Source: Fragum whitleyi
Lineage: Eukaryota; Mollusca; Bivalvia; Cardiida; Cardiidae
Direction of reading: 5' to 3'
Assembly: GCA_948146395.1 (NCBI GenBank)
Contig: OX411547.1
Coordinates: forward strand, 58,907,566 to 58,971,565
Length of the DNA stretch: 64,000 nucleotides
In this document: piece after piece, positions 1 to 12,600 of the stretch
How positions within the stretch are numbered: position 1 is the stretch's first letter
Layout: each line of letters begins with the position of its first letter
Program-made: the position numbers and the translations under genes
The notes under the pieces: model-generated
What the model was told of the DNA's origin: nothing
The model's database searches: none
Seen by the model: only the letters and a program-made list of their open reading frames with translations

Positions 1-220
1 TACACAATTAAATTTGTCATGAAAAAGGGTTCTATATTTCATCGTTGTCACTTTGTACTTTAATGTCACTTTTTTCATTGTGTTGTTACATGTTTATTTC
101 TTTTTCTTCATATTTATGTTTTTCATCTTTTGTGTTATTTGTAATATTGCTTGCCTACATGGCGGAAATAAAAGATAATAATAGTTAAATCTAAAATCCT
201 AACTTCTCTCACTATTAATA

Positions 221-288
221 GGGGTCAGTGCAATACTATTGTAAGTGCCTATATATCTATAGGCACTTACAATAGTATTACGCTGGCC
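221..288. repeat. ~68-bp palindrome, family A
   Basis: Arms GGGGTCAGTGCAATACTATT and GTAAGTGCCTATA pair with the right half ending ACGCTGGCC. This is copy 1 of a cluster of four (221-486). Confidence 0.85.
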
Positions 289-300
289 TGTGGAAATAAG

Positions 301-345
301 TACCAATAAATATATAGGCACTTAAAATAGTATTTCGCTGACCCC
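301..345. repeat. Family A palindrome, right half mainly
   Basis: The right arm (TATAGGCACTTAAAATAGTA ... GCTGACCCC) is intact, while the left arm is replaced by unrelated sequence. Confidence 0.7.
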
Positions 346-367
346 TCAATTTACTACACAATTTAAA

Positions 368-486
368 AGTGTAATACTATTGAAAGTGCCTATATATTTA
401 TAGGCACTTACAATAGTATTATGCTGACCCCTAGAAATAAGCGCCTTTCAACATATAGGCACTTACAATAGTATTGCGCTGACCCC
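368..486. repeat. Two further family A palindromes in tandem
   Basis: 368-431 is a near-complete palindrome. 432-486 keeps the right arm (ATAGGCACTTACAATAGTAT then GCGCTGACCCC) with a degraded left arm. Short linkers of the type GGAAATAAG join copies 1-2 and 3-4. Confidence 0.8.
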
Positions 487-514
487 TCATATTTTGTAGC
501 TCCGGGATACTCAC

Positions 515-677
515 TCTTCCTCTGCTGTATTAACATCAGCCTCTAACTCATCTTTTTTCTTCCTTGCTTCTTTCCCAACTCTTTCCATCTCTTTTACAGC
601 TTTCTTAATGAATTCATCCACATCAGAGGGGTCATTGATCACTTGGTACACTGTGTTAACTTCTACTGGGGTCTCTC
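515..677 (-). CDS. OS9: OS9 exon 9 (last exon visible)
   Basis: The acceptor is CTTTACAG|GAGAGACC. The frame codes VYQVINDPSDVDEFIKKAVK and a Lys/Glu-rich segment; vertebrate OS-9 has VKVIRSPADLIRFIEELK here. A GTGAGT donor at 514-509 ends the exon in phase 2. If it is not used, a TGA stop at 513-511 follows at once. The donor is preferred because stopping here would give a protein far shorter than known OS-9. No further exon is visible in 1-500. Confidence 0.85.
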
Positions 678-3600
678 CTGTAAAGGCAGGGTCAAGGTCA
701 TGTGATTATTATTGAAAATTGTTGACCTATTTCAAGGTTAAAGAACCATCTTGCATTCAAAATATCTATTGGCTCATCATAACAGTCAACAAGAGCACCA
801 CCTACGGGTGCAATGCTCAACTGCAGGTGCTGGATAATACAAAAATTCTAAGTCTAAAAAGAGGCATAACTTTTACAAAATGTTTCCAGAGTTATCCCCC
901 TTGAAAGTCTAGGTAGTTCTTGTGGTGGTGAATACACATACCAAGTTTCATGAAGATACCTTCACTAACAACAGAGATATGACCAAGGTAAAAATTTGTT
1001 ACCCCAACGCCAATACACACACTAACCCCAACGTCAACGACGCCAGGGTGATCATAATACCTCAGGTTTTCTCCATAAACAGCCGAGCTAATAAAGGGAT
1101 GGCAGTTAACCTCTGTAATTTTTTGCCATTTCTTTTCAAACATTTTTCATGGATGGACAACTTACATGAATAAGTTGTAGTTATGAAATTTTAAAAGTTG
1201 CTCACTAAGGATTTGCTTTTATTTCATGTTTATCCCAATGTCTACGGAGACAAAATGCAGTTTTAAAATCTTAGTAGGTCAACCACCTAAATTCCTTTTT
1301 AAACCAGCTAAGTTTTAGAACCACATTTTCAACAAAATACTGAATCACAATTATTGTATCAAATGATTTCAGCACTTTGATTCTACAGCACTTTTGCCAT
1401 GTTTTTTTTATAACTGTATAATATAGATTAAAGCGGGGCTACCTGGTTTTAACTGTTTAGCAGCATTGATCATATCCTTGAAGAAGTTTGTATCATCAGA
1501 AGTATCTACCTCTTCATCAGCAGTTTCAGTATCACTGGTTTCATCTGGCATATCTGGAAGGAAAATATCAAATCTGTCATCAGACTTACTCTAAGATACC
1601 GTATTTCTTCTAATAAATGCTTCTGGGAGCTACACAAACCATAATCAGGGAACTTTTATTAAGTATACATTTTCTGATTTAAAAAATCATCAAAATTGAT
1701 GTCTTTTAGTCCCTTTTCCCTTTCATTTGAGGTGAATTTCCACTAAACAATCATATAAATGATTGTTTAGAGGAAATTCATCTTAAATTAAAGAAGAAGT
1801 CTCAAAAAGTTCCTAAAATTTAGGCATTTGAAGTGGGTTTTCTTAGTAAAAAATGTAGGGGTGCTACTTTTAGGGAGGTGGCTAATATTAGAGGAAATAT
1901 GGAAGACAGATCTTATTGAAGTCTAGAAGTGAATGTAAGGAAGCAAGCCTTGGCCAGTTCCTCGGTCAAGATCAGCTTGCCCAAAAGAAAATCTAGTAAA
2001 ACATATACTTTTCATCACAAAAGCAATCATTTTGTTGCTTATAGATAAGATCTATAAGAAATAACCAAAGAAATACTTTGTTTACAGCTAATAATTGCAT
2101 AAATAATTGCATAGAATGTGTGTTTTTGAATCGTTATAGGCATACAATAACAGACAAAACCTGGGCATAAACGGCAGAAACTTGATTAACCAGTATATTC
2201 ACTACTGTTCATCCCCCCCCTTTTTTTAACTTAAATATCCCCGACTTTGGCCTATATACTTAATCAATTTCTATGATACTGATTTCTACACTATTGGTAT
2301 GTCCCAAAAATATCAAATAATGTATTCTGTGTAAGTGTATTCTGTGTAAGGTAAGATAAAGGTTTGATTTTGACGAGTATGGAAATGTTTTAGTAAATTG
2401 TGTAAAAAATATTCAAGTCTAACATTAACATGGAGCATAAATAAAGAAGTTGATCTAATTCCTGCATAAAATTTTGTGACGTCATGAATTAACCAAGCAA
2501 TGTCGGTATAAACAAAAGTGAGAAAGCAATCCATAACGAAATTATCAAGAGTGGTCTTCCACTTTTGTAAGACAAGAATATCAGAGGAAGAGGTTATAGA
2601 GGACATAGGTAGTTATGTGCAAATAAGTAATATGTTTGTTTCAATTGGGATATAAGCCCGTTTGAACAATCATTTTGGTAAATCATGACACAGTTTACTT
2701 TTTTTAGTGGTTCCTTTGTACAGGAAAACATGTATTAAGTGACTACTTTCATGACTACTAAAAATCGGTTGTTAAAGAGAATGGTCACTTAGAACATGTT
2801 TTGTTTACAAATTTGAACTATGATTTTGATTGAATATGTGTGTTATTGCAAATCTTGTTAAAACTCAACATTGAATCGCCTCATATTGTACCATTTTTGA
2901 ACACATTTATAACCTGTAATACTATGAAGCCTATTTTTGCAAGAGGAATAGGCAAAAATCAGTCTGATCTTAGCCCTTTCTTATTGTGCTTTTCTTTTTA
3001 GATTTTAAAAATGAAATTTTCAAAAAAGCTCACCTTGCAATAGATGTATAAGTCCTAAGTAAACCTATTATCCATTAAAGACAAACACAATGCAAATTCA
3101 AAAGAAGTTGTTGACTACAGACAACAGACAACAGCCATTCAAAGACAAAAAGATATTACCTTGTGACTTTTTGAAATATTTTTCCTTTTCCCTTGCTATT
3201 CTTTGTAAATTTTCTTCTTTTTCTTTCTGCTTTTCTTCTTCAAGTCTTTTCCTTTCTTCTTCTCCTTTAGAATAGATATATTCACATGATATTTACATAT
3301 GACATAAGAGATATTTGCCATTATGAGTACACAAATAAAGTGAATTTATGCTTCAATACCAAAATGTTTTTCACAATGAATATATACACCTGCCCCCCAG
3401 TTGTATAAAAGATAACCATTGATTAAATATGGACCGGAAGTTATTTTCAACCAATTAGGTCTGTTGTTTCAATTGTGTCACTTGAAGCAACAAATCTGAT
3501 TTGTTAAAAATAAGTTCCGGTGTATATTTCACCAACTGTTAAACTTTTATTAAACTTGACCTTTTTTGGTTAATTCAGATTGTCACCTCTGCTAGAGATG

Positions 3601-6600
3601 ATATTTCTAGAAAACCCGATCTACAATAGCTTGAAAATAAGGTTTGAGCATTTGCGTGACATTTCCAACAGTTTGACATGAGAGTGAAAATCCCACATTT
3701 AGCAGCTAAAGACACTTTGGGACCCTACCTATCCACAAAGCGCAAAGTGAAGATTCTGGTCAGACTGTGCAGATGCACAGGCTGGCTAGAATCTTTGATT
3801 GGAACACATTTGAAATTGTTGGAAATGTCACACACAGGCTCATAAATAATCTTTTGAACACCAGGAACAAAGTTTAGGTAGAAGAACCGTTTGCTTGCAA
3901 GTTTTTTTCTAGGCTTTTGCCAAATCTTTAAACATGTCTTCAAAATGATAATTGTTAAAACAGTCATCTTTTTCCCCATAATCTGTTTGAAAGCTTCATG
4001 CTACAATACAATAACTTGTATATGTTAACCAAGCTAACCATGAACTGAAGCCTGAAGAACTTTCACTTGCAAATTAAATAAAATGACTGTTATCACGTTG
4101 TTTAGTCTTAGAAACAATATGCATGATATTATCTAAGACTACTTTCACCTTAATGTCTTTTATTTCAAAGGTTTCAAAAGAATTTTAGCCCTGAAAAATA
4201 ATTGGATGATAAATAGAATAAAAGATTAGTGTTATTTGATCTCTGCTGTGAGAAATTATCAAGACTCTGCAAAGCCTCGTCATGATAAATTCTCTAATCC
4301 TCAACCAGATAACATAGATTTTCTAAAATACTATCATATTGTTCCCTTTTATCATGTATGTAGTGCCTAACTATCTGTCAATGTTAAAAACATGTACCTT
4401 CGATTTCATCTAAATATTCCTGGTACTGTATAACTGTAAGTAGAGGATGACATGTTATTGAGACCGTTTTAGTCGGTGTTGGAGGTTTGAGGAATGGATG
4501 ATGACATATCTTGGTGGTGTGTACTGTCATGATGTAAGAACATGTCTCCGGTTCATCAACTCTGTTAATGTAATCACCGCTCCCATCTTCACATATAAAC
4601 TGTGGAGAGAAAGTAACACATTTCTCGATAAAGTTCTACACAGAAACATCTTTTTGAGTACCCAACCTAACTTCTATTCTCTACATGTAACCATTGAGAT
4701 CACATTTAAGTGCCATTGCCATATAGCAGGACTTACCCAAACTTCTTTTCGTCACAAATAATTATTGAGATCACATGTAAGTGCCCTTGACATATTTCAG
4801 TCCCTACTATAACTGTGTTTTCTACAGCCAACAATTGAGGTCACACTTAATGCAATAGACATATTACAGAACCTACATTTAGCTCTCTTTACACTAATTT
4901 AAATGCCATTGCCATGTTGCAGTATCGACGCTAATTTCATTTCTCCTCATGTAGCCTTTGAGATCAGATTTAAGTGCCATTGTCATATTTAAGAACCCAC
5001 CTCACTTCAGTTTTCCACATGTAACCATTGAGATCAAATTTAAGTGCATATGCCATATTGCAGTACCCCTCTTACTTCTGTATTCAACATGTTACCAATG
5101 AGATAACTGCAGTTTCTACTATAACTGTGTTTTCCACAGCCAACCATTGCAATCACACTTTATGCATTTAACATACCGCAGAACCTACATTTAGTTCTCT
5201 TTTTCACTTGTAACCAAAGTGATTACCAGCACATTTTGATCAAATAAATATATTGCAGTAAATAATCTTATTTTCTACATTCATTGACATTGAAATTGGA
5301 GTACCTAGCTTAATTTTTGTCTACAAATTGGTAACCATTGAGATTAAATTCTATGATATTGCTATATTGCAGTACCTACTCTAACATTTTTTTTTCTATA
5401 AGCTACCATTGAAATCACATCTTTTGTGATCAACATAATGCAATACCTAAACTAACTTAAGTTCTCCATAGCTGCCTATTGAGATCAGAATATGTGCAAT
5501 TGACGTATTTCAATACCAGCCCTAACTTCATTTCTCTGTAGCTGCCAAATGCTATCACATTTAGTGCCCTTTTCTCCATAGCTGCCCATTGCAATCACAA
5601 TTAGTACCATTGATATATTGCAATACTTACCTTAACTTCAGTCTTCTGCAGCTACCTATTGAGATCATATTGTGATCCATTACAATATTGCAGTACTCGC
5701 CTAACTTCAGTTTTCTGTAGCTGATCATTTAAATCACATTGTGTACCATTAATTAATATAATTCAATACCTTTCCTAACTTAAGGAGCTGTAGCAGGGCT
5801 TAAAAATTCTACTCGTCTGCTCGTCCTGCATGATTTTTCCTTCTTTGTCTTTATGAGCAGGACAAGTGGATTTTGTAAAATTTCACTCATGAAATTAATG
5901 CATCACTATTTTTTTCTATATAGAAGGACGAGTAGAAATTTTAAGAATTTTCAAGCCCTGTAATGTATCTGACCATTTAAATCATATTGTTTATCATTGA
6001 CATATTGCAGTGCTACCCTAACTTCAGTTCTCCTTAGCTGACCATTGAGATCATATTATGGTACAATGACATATTGCAGTGCCTACCCCAACTTCAGTTC
6101 CCCTTATCTGACAATTTAAATCAAATTATGTTACAATGACATATTGCAGTGCTACCCTAACTTCAGTTCCCCTTAGCTGACCATTTAAATCAAATTATGT
6201 TACGTTGACATATTGCAGTGCCTACCCTAACATCAGTTCATCTTAGCTGCCCATTGAGATCACATTATGTTACATTGACATATTGCAATCCTACCCTAAC
6301 TTCAGTTCCCCTTAGCTGACCATTTAAGTCACATTATGTTACATTGACATATTGCAGTGCCTACCCTAACATCAGTTCATCTTAGCTGCCCATTGAGATC
6401 ACATTATGTTACATTGACATATTGCAATCCTACCCTAACTTCAGTTCCCCTTAGCTGACCATTTAAGTCACATTATGTTACATTAACATATTGCAGTGCT
6501 TACCTTAACTGCAATTCTCTGTAGCTGTCCATTGAGATTACATTGTGTGCCATTGACATATTGCAGTACCTACCCTAACTTTAGTTCTCCATAGCTGCCC

Positions 6601-9600
6601 ATTGATATCTTGTTGTGTATAATTGACATATTGAAGTACCTAACCTAACTGCAATTCTCTGTAGCTACCCATTGAGATCACATTGTGTGCCATTGACATA
6701 TTGCAGCGCCTACCCTTAAATCAGTTCTTTGTAGCTGACCATTGACATTGCAGTACCTACCCTAACTTTGGTTCTCCATAGCTGACCATTTAAATGAAAT
6801 TGTGTACCATTGACAAATTGAAGTACCTACCCTAACTTCAGTTCTCTGTAGCTCACCATTGACATATTACAGTACCTACCCTAACTTCAGTTCTGCCTAG
6901 CTGACTATTGAGATCACATTGTGTGCCATTGACAAATTGCAGTACCTACCTTAACTTCAGTTCTTTGTAGCTGACCATTGAGATCACATTGTGTGCCATT
7001 GACATATTGCAGTACCTACCCTAACTTCAGTTCTCCGTAGCTGACCATTGAGGTCACATTGTGTACCATTGACATATTGCAGTACCTACCCTAACTTCAG
7101 TTCTCCGTAGCTGACCATTGAGGTCACATTGTGTGCCATTGACATATTGCTGGGTATGGTATCTTCTCAATCTGTTCTGCTTCTTCTCAAAGTCACTCTG
7201 TAAGAAATTGTTAAAAAGAACATTTTTATTGAATAAATGCAATAGCGTTTTGGTCAACAACTTTTAAATTTAGCAGGACAAAGGTTGAATATTTCCTCCC
7301 CACATCTTTCCATACCCCAGGGTCTCCCTTCTGGCTAGGCTCTATCGATGTCAATCTAGTGTAGCAAATACGGAGACTCTGGTTATCCAAGGATGTCTTC
7401 CCCAAAATTCACGGTTTTATTCAGTTAACCACACTCTGACCAGAATTTTCTTCATGCGCTTTGTAGATAAATAAGGTATCAAAGTATCTGTAGACAGTTA
7501 GGCAAACTTCTCATTTCTCATTCAAATGTTACTGTCTGGGCTTCTAAATGTTTATACCTCAAGAAGGTGTCAAATGGTTGGAAATGCCATGCACATGCTC
7601 TAGCAAAGTTAAGGGTTTGTACATTAAAGCTGTGCACAACATCAGGTATGATAAACCACTTACTTCATCTCTGTGGGTACACTCCATATTAATCACAAAT
7701 TCACATTACCTAATTATATAACTACCAAAAAATACAAGTAAAAACCACAAAATATATTACCCAACACTTTCTAACTTTTAACCAAGTATTTTCTACTTGT
7801 ACATTAGGCATATAAAAAACATATTCAAATAACATTACTAAAGCATGATTAATGTGCATTTAATTGGTCTCAAATCAATTATTCGGTGCCTCGGTAGCCT
7901 AGTGGTGCAGGCATTTAACTTGTGACCTGAAGGTCTGTGGTTATAGCCAAACTGTTGCCAGGATGTGTTTATGGGCAAAACACTTAATAGCCAGCCCCAT
8001 TTCACTTGGCTCTAAAATTGGAAAGCAGAGACCACTGCCTCTCTCTCAGGGATGTGTAAACATTGTGATAGAGTGTTTGAGAGCAACTCAATAAGCTTTA
8101 GCTTTCATTGCAATCAAACTAAAATAAATGAGTAACAAGAGACCATGATGGTCCTAGATTGCTCACCTGAGTCTCTTTGACCCCTGGGACATCACATCCA
8201 TTAAATGACAATTTCTACATGAGATCAATGCATGATGTGGCATGGACTTCTGATTTTTGATTGGATTCATCCTAGAGACCTGCCCAACATTCTGACCAAG
8301 ATAAATGAAGGTTGTGTCATTTTTGTCGCCTCTAGAGTATAAACAAATAAAATGTCATTAAAGTCCCTTTTCCCGTGATATGGCATGGATCCTTCCCATT
8401 TTCAATAAGGTTCATCCTTGAAACCTAGCCAACATTCTGGCCAGATTTCATGAATATTGGGCCATATTTGTTGCCCCTAGAGTGTAAACAAGAAATTTGT
8501 CTTGAAGGTCCCTTTTCCAGTGATATGGCATGGATCCTTCCCATTCACGAAAAGGTACATCGTTGTGACCCGGTCAACATTTTGACCCAGTTTCATGAAG
8601 ATAGGACTAAATTTGTGGGCTCCAGAGTGAAAACAAGAAAATTGTCATTAAGCCCCCTTTTCCTATGATATAGCATGAATCTTTCCCATCTTCGATACGG
8701 TCCATCCCTGTGACCTGGCCAACATTCTGACAAAGTTTCATGATGATTGCACAATATTTGTGGCCTCTAGAGTGTAAACAAGAAAATTGTCATTAAGGCC
8801 CCTTTTCCCATGATATGGCATGGAGACATCCCATTTTCAATAGGGTTCATCCTTGTGACCTGGCCAACATTCTGACCAAGTTTCATGAAGATAGGACAAT
8901 TTTAGTGGCCTCCATATTGAAAACAAGAAATTTTTCTTTAAGGCCCCTTTTACCATGATATGGCATGGATCCTTCCCATTTTCAATAGGGTTCATCCTTG
9001 TGACCTGGTAAATATTCTGACCTAGTTTCATGAAGATTGGGCCATATTTGTTGCCTCTAGAGTGTAAACAAGAAATTTGTCTTTAAGGTCCCTTTCCCTG
9101 TGATATGGCATGGATCCTTCCTATTTGCGATAGGGTTCATCCTTGTGACATGGCCAACATTCTGACAAAGTTTCATGATGATTGGGCCATATTTCTGGCT
9201 TTTAGAGTGTGAACACTTTAATTGTTGACGTCAGGCGACAGACGACGCACAACGAATGACACACGACGGACGATGGACAATCAATGATCACAAAAGCTCA
9301 CCTTGAGCATGATGTGCTCAGGTGAGATTCAAAGTAAATCATTATCAATCATTTGTATGACTTTAAGGGGAACTTTTTATAAGCTAAAACAATAGTTGTG
9401 CGCGGACAACGTTACTCGCCCAAACTGCTTCTTGTCACTAACAGCACTTGACCAACTATCAAACTTCAAGGTCAATTTTTCTAGGTTTAAGTCCATGATC
9501 TAATATATATTTTCAGTCTAATTTAGAAGTAAGAAAGAAATATATATAACTTTTTTGTTTCAAGCACATGTAAAAGGTTAGGTGAAGTGAAAGCCTACAG

Positions 9601-12600
9601 CCTGATGAAGTCATTAATGAAATGTCCTTGTATTAAATATATGGTTGGTCATTTACGCTGTGCATTTATGAAGTATAATTGACCTAGCTGTAAGCATTCA
9701 GAAATATATGCAAGTTTAAAGCAGTATATTAAAGTTTCAAAGTCAAGGTCATCAAGTCAAGGGACTTTATCACTGGAGAAAGCCTTTCTCACCTGTTGAG
9801 TAAGGGTATTAAGTATCATGGCCACAGGTATAAGAACTCGGAAAATATAAACAAGGTTAAAGTTTTTGTGTTAAAGTTTTTATAAGTACAAAAATGGTCA
9901 AGGTCAAATTGTCAAGGACCTTGTTTACGAGTGAAAGCCTATCACCTGGTGAGTATGTGTATTAACAGCGTTCTCCGCAGGCCCTTATGGCGTATCGGGG
10001 CCGATACGCCTTCAAGAAATTTAACAGGTTGCCGATACACCTTAGGAACGCCGATACGCTTAAATTTGATCACCGATACAGCTTAATTTCTTTCTGAACA
10101 AAGGGTCAAAACGAACAATAAAACTGATTGCAGACGCGCGGTCATTACATAATCGCGATCTGGGAAGATGTATACACAAAGACCCTAATTGATAAGACCC
10201 TTGCTAATTGGTGATTATCGATTTTTTCTTCACGGTTGGTTGATTTTCACTGGTTCCTCACTTCTAGCAACAGAGAAGAACAGATGGGTACCAATACGAA
10301 AACGGTCACTTACAGTCCACTTCATTTACCGAAAATTGTCAATTTTTAACGAGATCCACCGGAAACAATGGAAAAAGTTGTTTTCACATCCTTTCCTAAC
10401 CCCAAACTGCTATCTCACTTAGGTCTACGATTATTAACCCATGGGTGAGTGACTTATAGTCAGAAAGAATGAGTGCAGCCGTCGGAGATACACGGAATCC
10501 CAATATTGACAGTCAGGCGCGCTACCCGGCAACTGCGCTTTGTTGACGGCAGGGACGCAATTGGACACCGAATAGTCTAGCTCGCATGCGATTAAATCCA
10601 AGTTAATAAATTTCAGAAGAAGCCTTTTTTTTCGAAAAATGAGCTAATCTCGTTTTTCATTCTCAAATCTTGAACATTTACCGCTGTTGACAAACGATTC
10701 AAAAAGCGACTCGCCCCTTACCCAATTTATTGGTTTATTTCCTCCCTTTGCCAATCCCGTTGAATTTTCTTATAAATATTACATTTTTTGTAAATATATG
10801 ATAAAATTTTGTTTCTTTTTTATTAAACTTATCCATATTATAGTCATGTTTTACAGGGTTTGAAAATTCAAAGCCCGATTGAATCATTATCGTTGATTCT
10901 TAGCTCTCACTAAATAGACAACTTCATTGAGTTTTAAACAGGAAGCTATATATAAACCTACATTTCCCGCCTCGAAGAGGTTAACAAAGAAACTGAAAAT
11001 GGCGCGAAACAGATTGTGACCGCATTGCTTCGCATTTGTCTGGACTTTCTTTCCTGACGATCTACTATCTGACAATCAAAGCCGTGAATTAATCTTGTCA
11101 AACCCAGGGTTACGAACATATGACTTGTTCAGTATTTGAGAAGAAGCTTTCGATACCCCTTGACTCGTGAAGATGATCTTTGCAAACCGGCGATCCAAAT
11201 GTTGTAACTACAGATTCATTTAATTGAATTTACGCCATTTTTTCTCGCTCATCGAAAGAATGCGGTCCTGCACTCCTAAGGCTTTGGTTACTTTGGTATA
11301 GTTTCGATCGGACGTAGGGTATCGTTTATTTTGATTGCGTAGATAATTATTTTCTCCTATTTTCCAGAAGACAACATTTAAAATATGAAATTCGTTGGTC
11401 TTATGAAACTTTGAGATCGTCGTCATCGGTATTTCTCAGCTGCCGGGCGGGTAGGCACGAGAAATCGGGATTCAGAGAAATAAGAGGAGTCTGCGAACGT
11501 TTAACCCTACAAACTAGATTACTTTATCAAAGATAGTATTGTTTAGCTTGGGGACAACAAAATGAACTTAGAATAAAATATATCAGAATAATAAACCACG
11601 TTTGTTCTTCAATTCATTGCCAAGTTTTAAAAATATAAAATGCGATGGCCTAAATATGTACATGTATAGGCCTATTTTGATATCCGATATCGTTATCAAT
11701 ATTGACCCTGTGTCTGTTACGTTTCCGGGGTACGTTATTGTTCACCGCGGAGGGGGGGGGGGATCGGCGGCGGCCGGGGGGTACAGCATTATAGCAGATA
11801 CATCCACTTCTTCCGCTGTTTCATTTCTTGGACCCGACCACAGTGTTTTAATGGAGTTGCAGTGTATTTGCTCAAGTCAAACTAGATTTACCTTTATGTT
11901 CCATTGTGAATTTTAATTATATTAAACAAAAAATCGACAAGAATATGCAGTTTTCGCGATCTTTCTACTACAGAGATTTAGGCAGAATAAGACATCGCAG
12001 ACAGTCTGTCTGTTTAAAATTCACTTACCTCAAGCTTACTACCCAATTTATATGGACATTACATCTTATTTCAGTTAGAAAATTTAAACAAAACTTTTGA
12101 TAATTCTCCACAGGAACGCCATTTCTTAACTAGATTCGTACGGTCTACCCTTATATGTTCAACCCAAAACATTTTTTTTCTTTTAATTGTTCATTCCAGA
12201 ATTGAAATCAAGATAAATTCTATTATTTCTAAATTAGGTCATAGAAATTGATATGGGAAATAAATATTACAAAAAAAGGAGAAAAGAAAAATGAAGAAAA
12301 AAAAACTTGTAAAATCAAAGTGCTAAAAGTCCTGTCACAGGCTTCTCTAAACAAACTAGATATCAACTTTCAAATTTGTTACATGGTTATTGTAGAATAA
12401 AATAATGTTCTTAGAGGTATTTTTTGGGGGAAGATATGAAAAGGGTTTGTAAACACATTAGAAAATAACTGTAATAGAATCTAGTTTTACTTATTTCAGA
12501 AGAAGGGCCTTCCTCAATCATACAAGGACTTCCCAAGGATTTTAAAAATTCCTTATATACATTATTAAATAGAGACCTATAAAAGTTGACAATACATGCA

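Noticed and set aside
221..486. CRISPR array
   Set aside because: The cluster is of palindromic elements with irregular spacing in a eukaryotic genome; no spacers and no cas genes.
4498..4761. 87-codon plus-strand frame
   Set aside because: Antisense shadow of OS9 exon 6 and adjoining minisatellite.
11602..11916. 104-codon frame with a Gly/Ala run
   Set aside because: Depends on a poly-G tract inside the 3.1-kb transposon.
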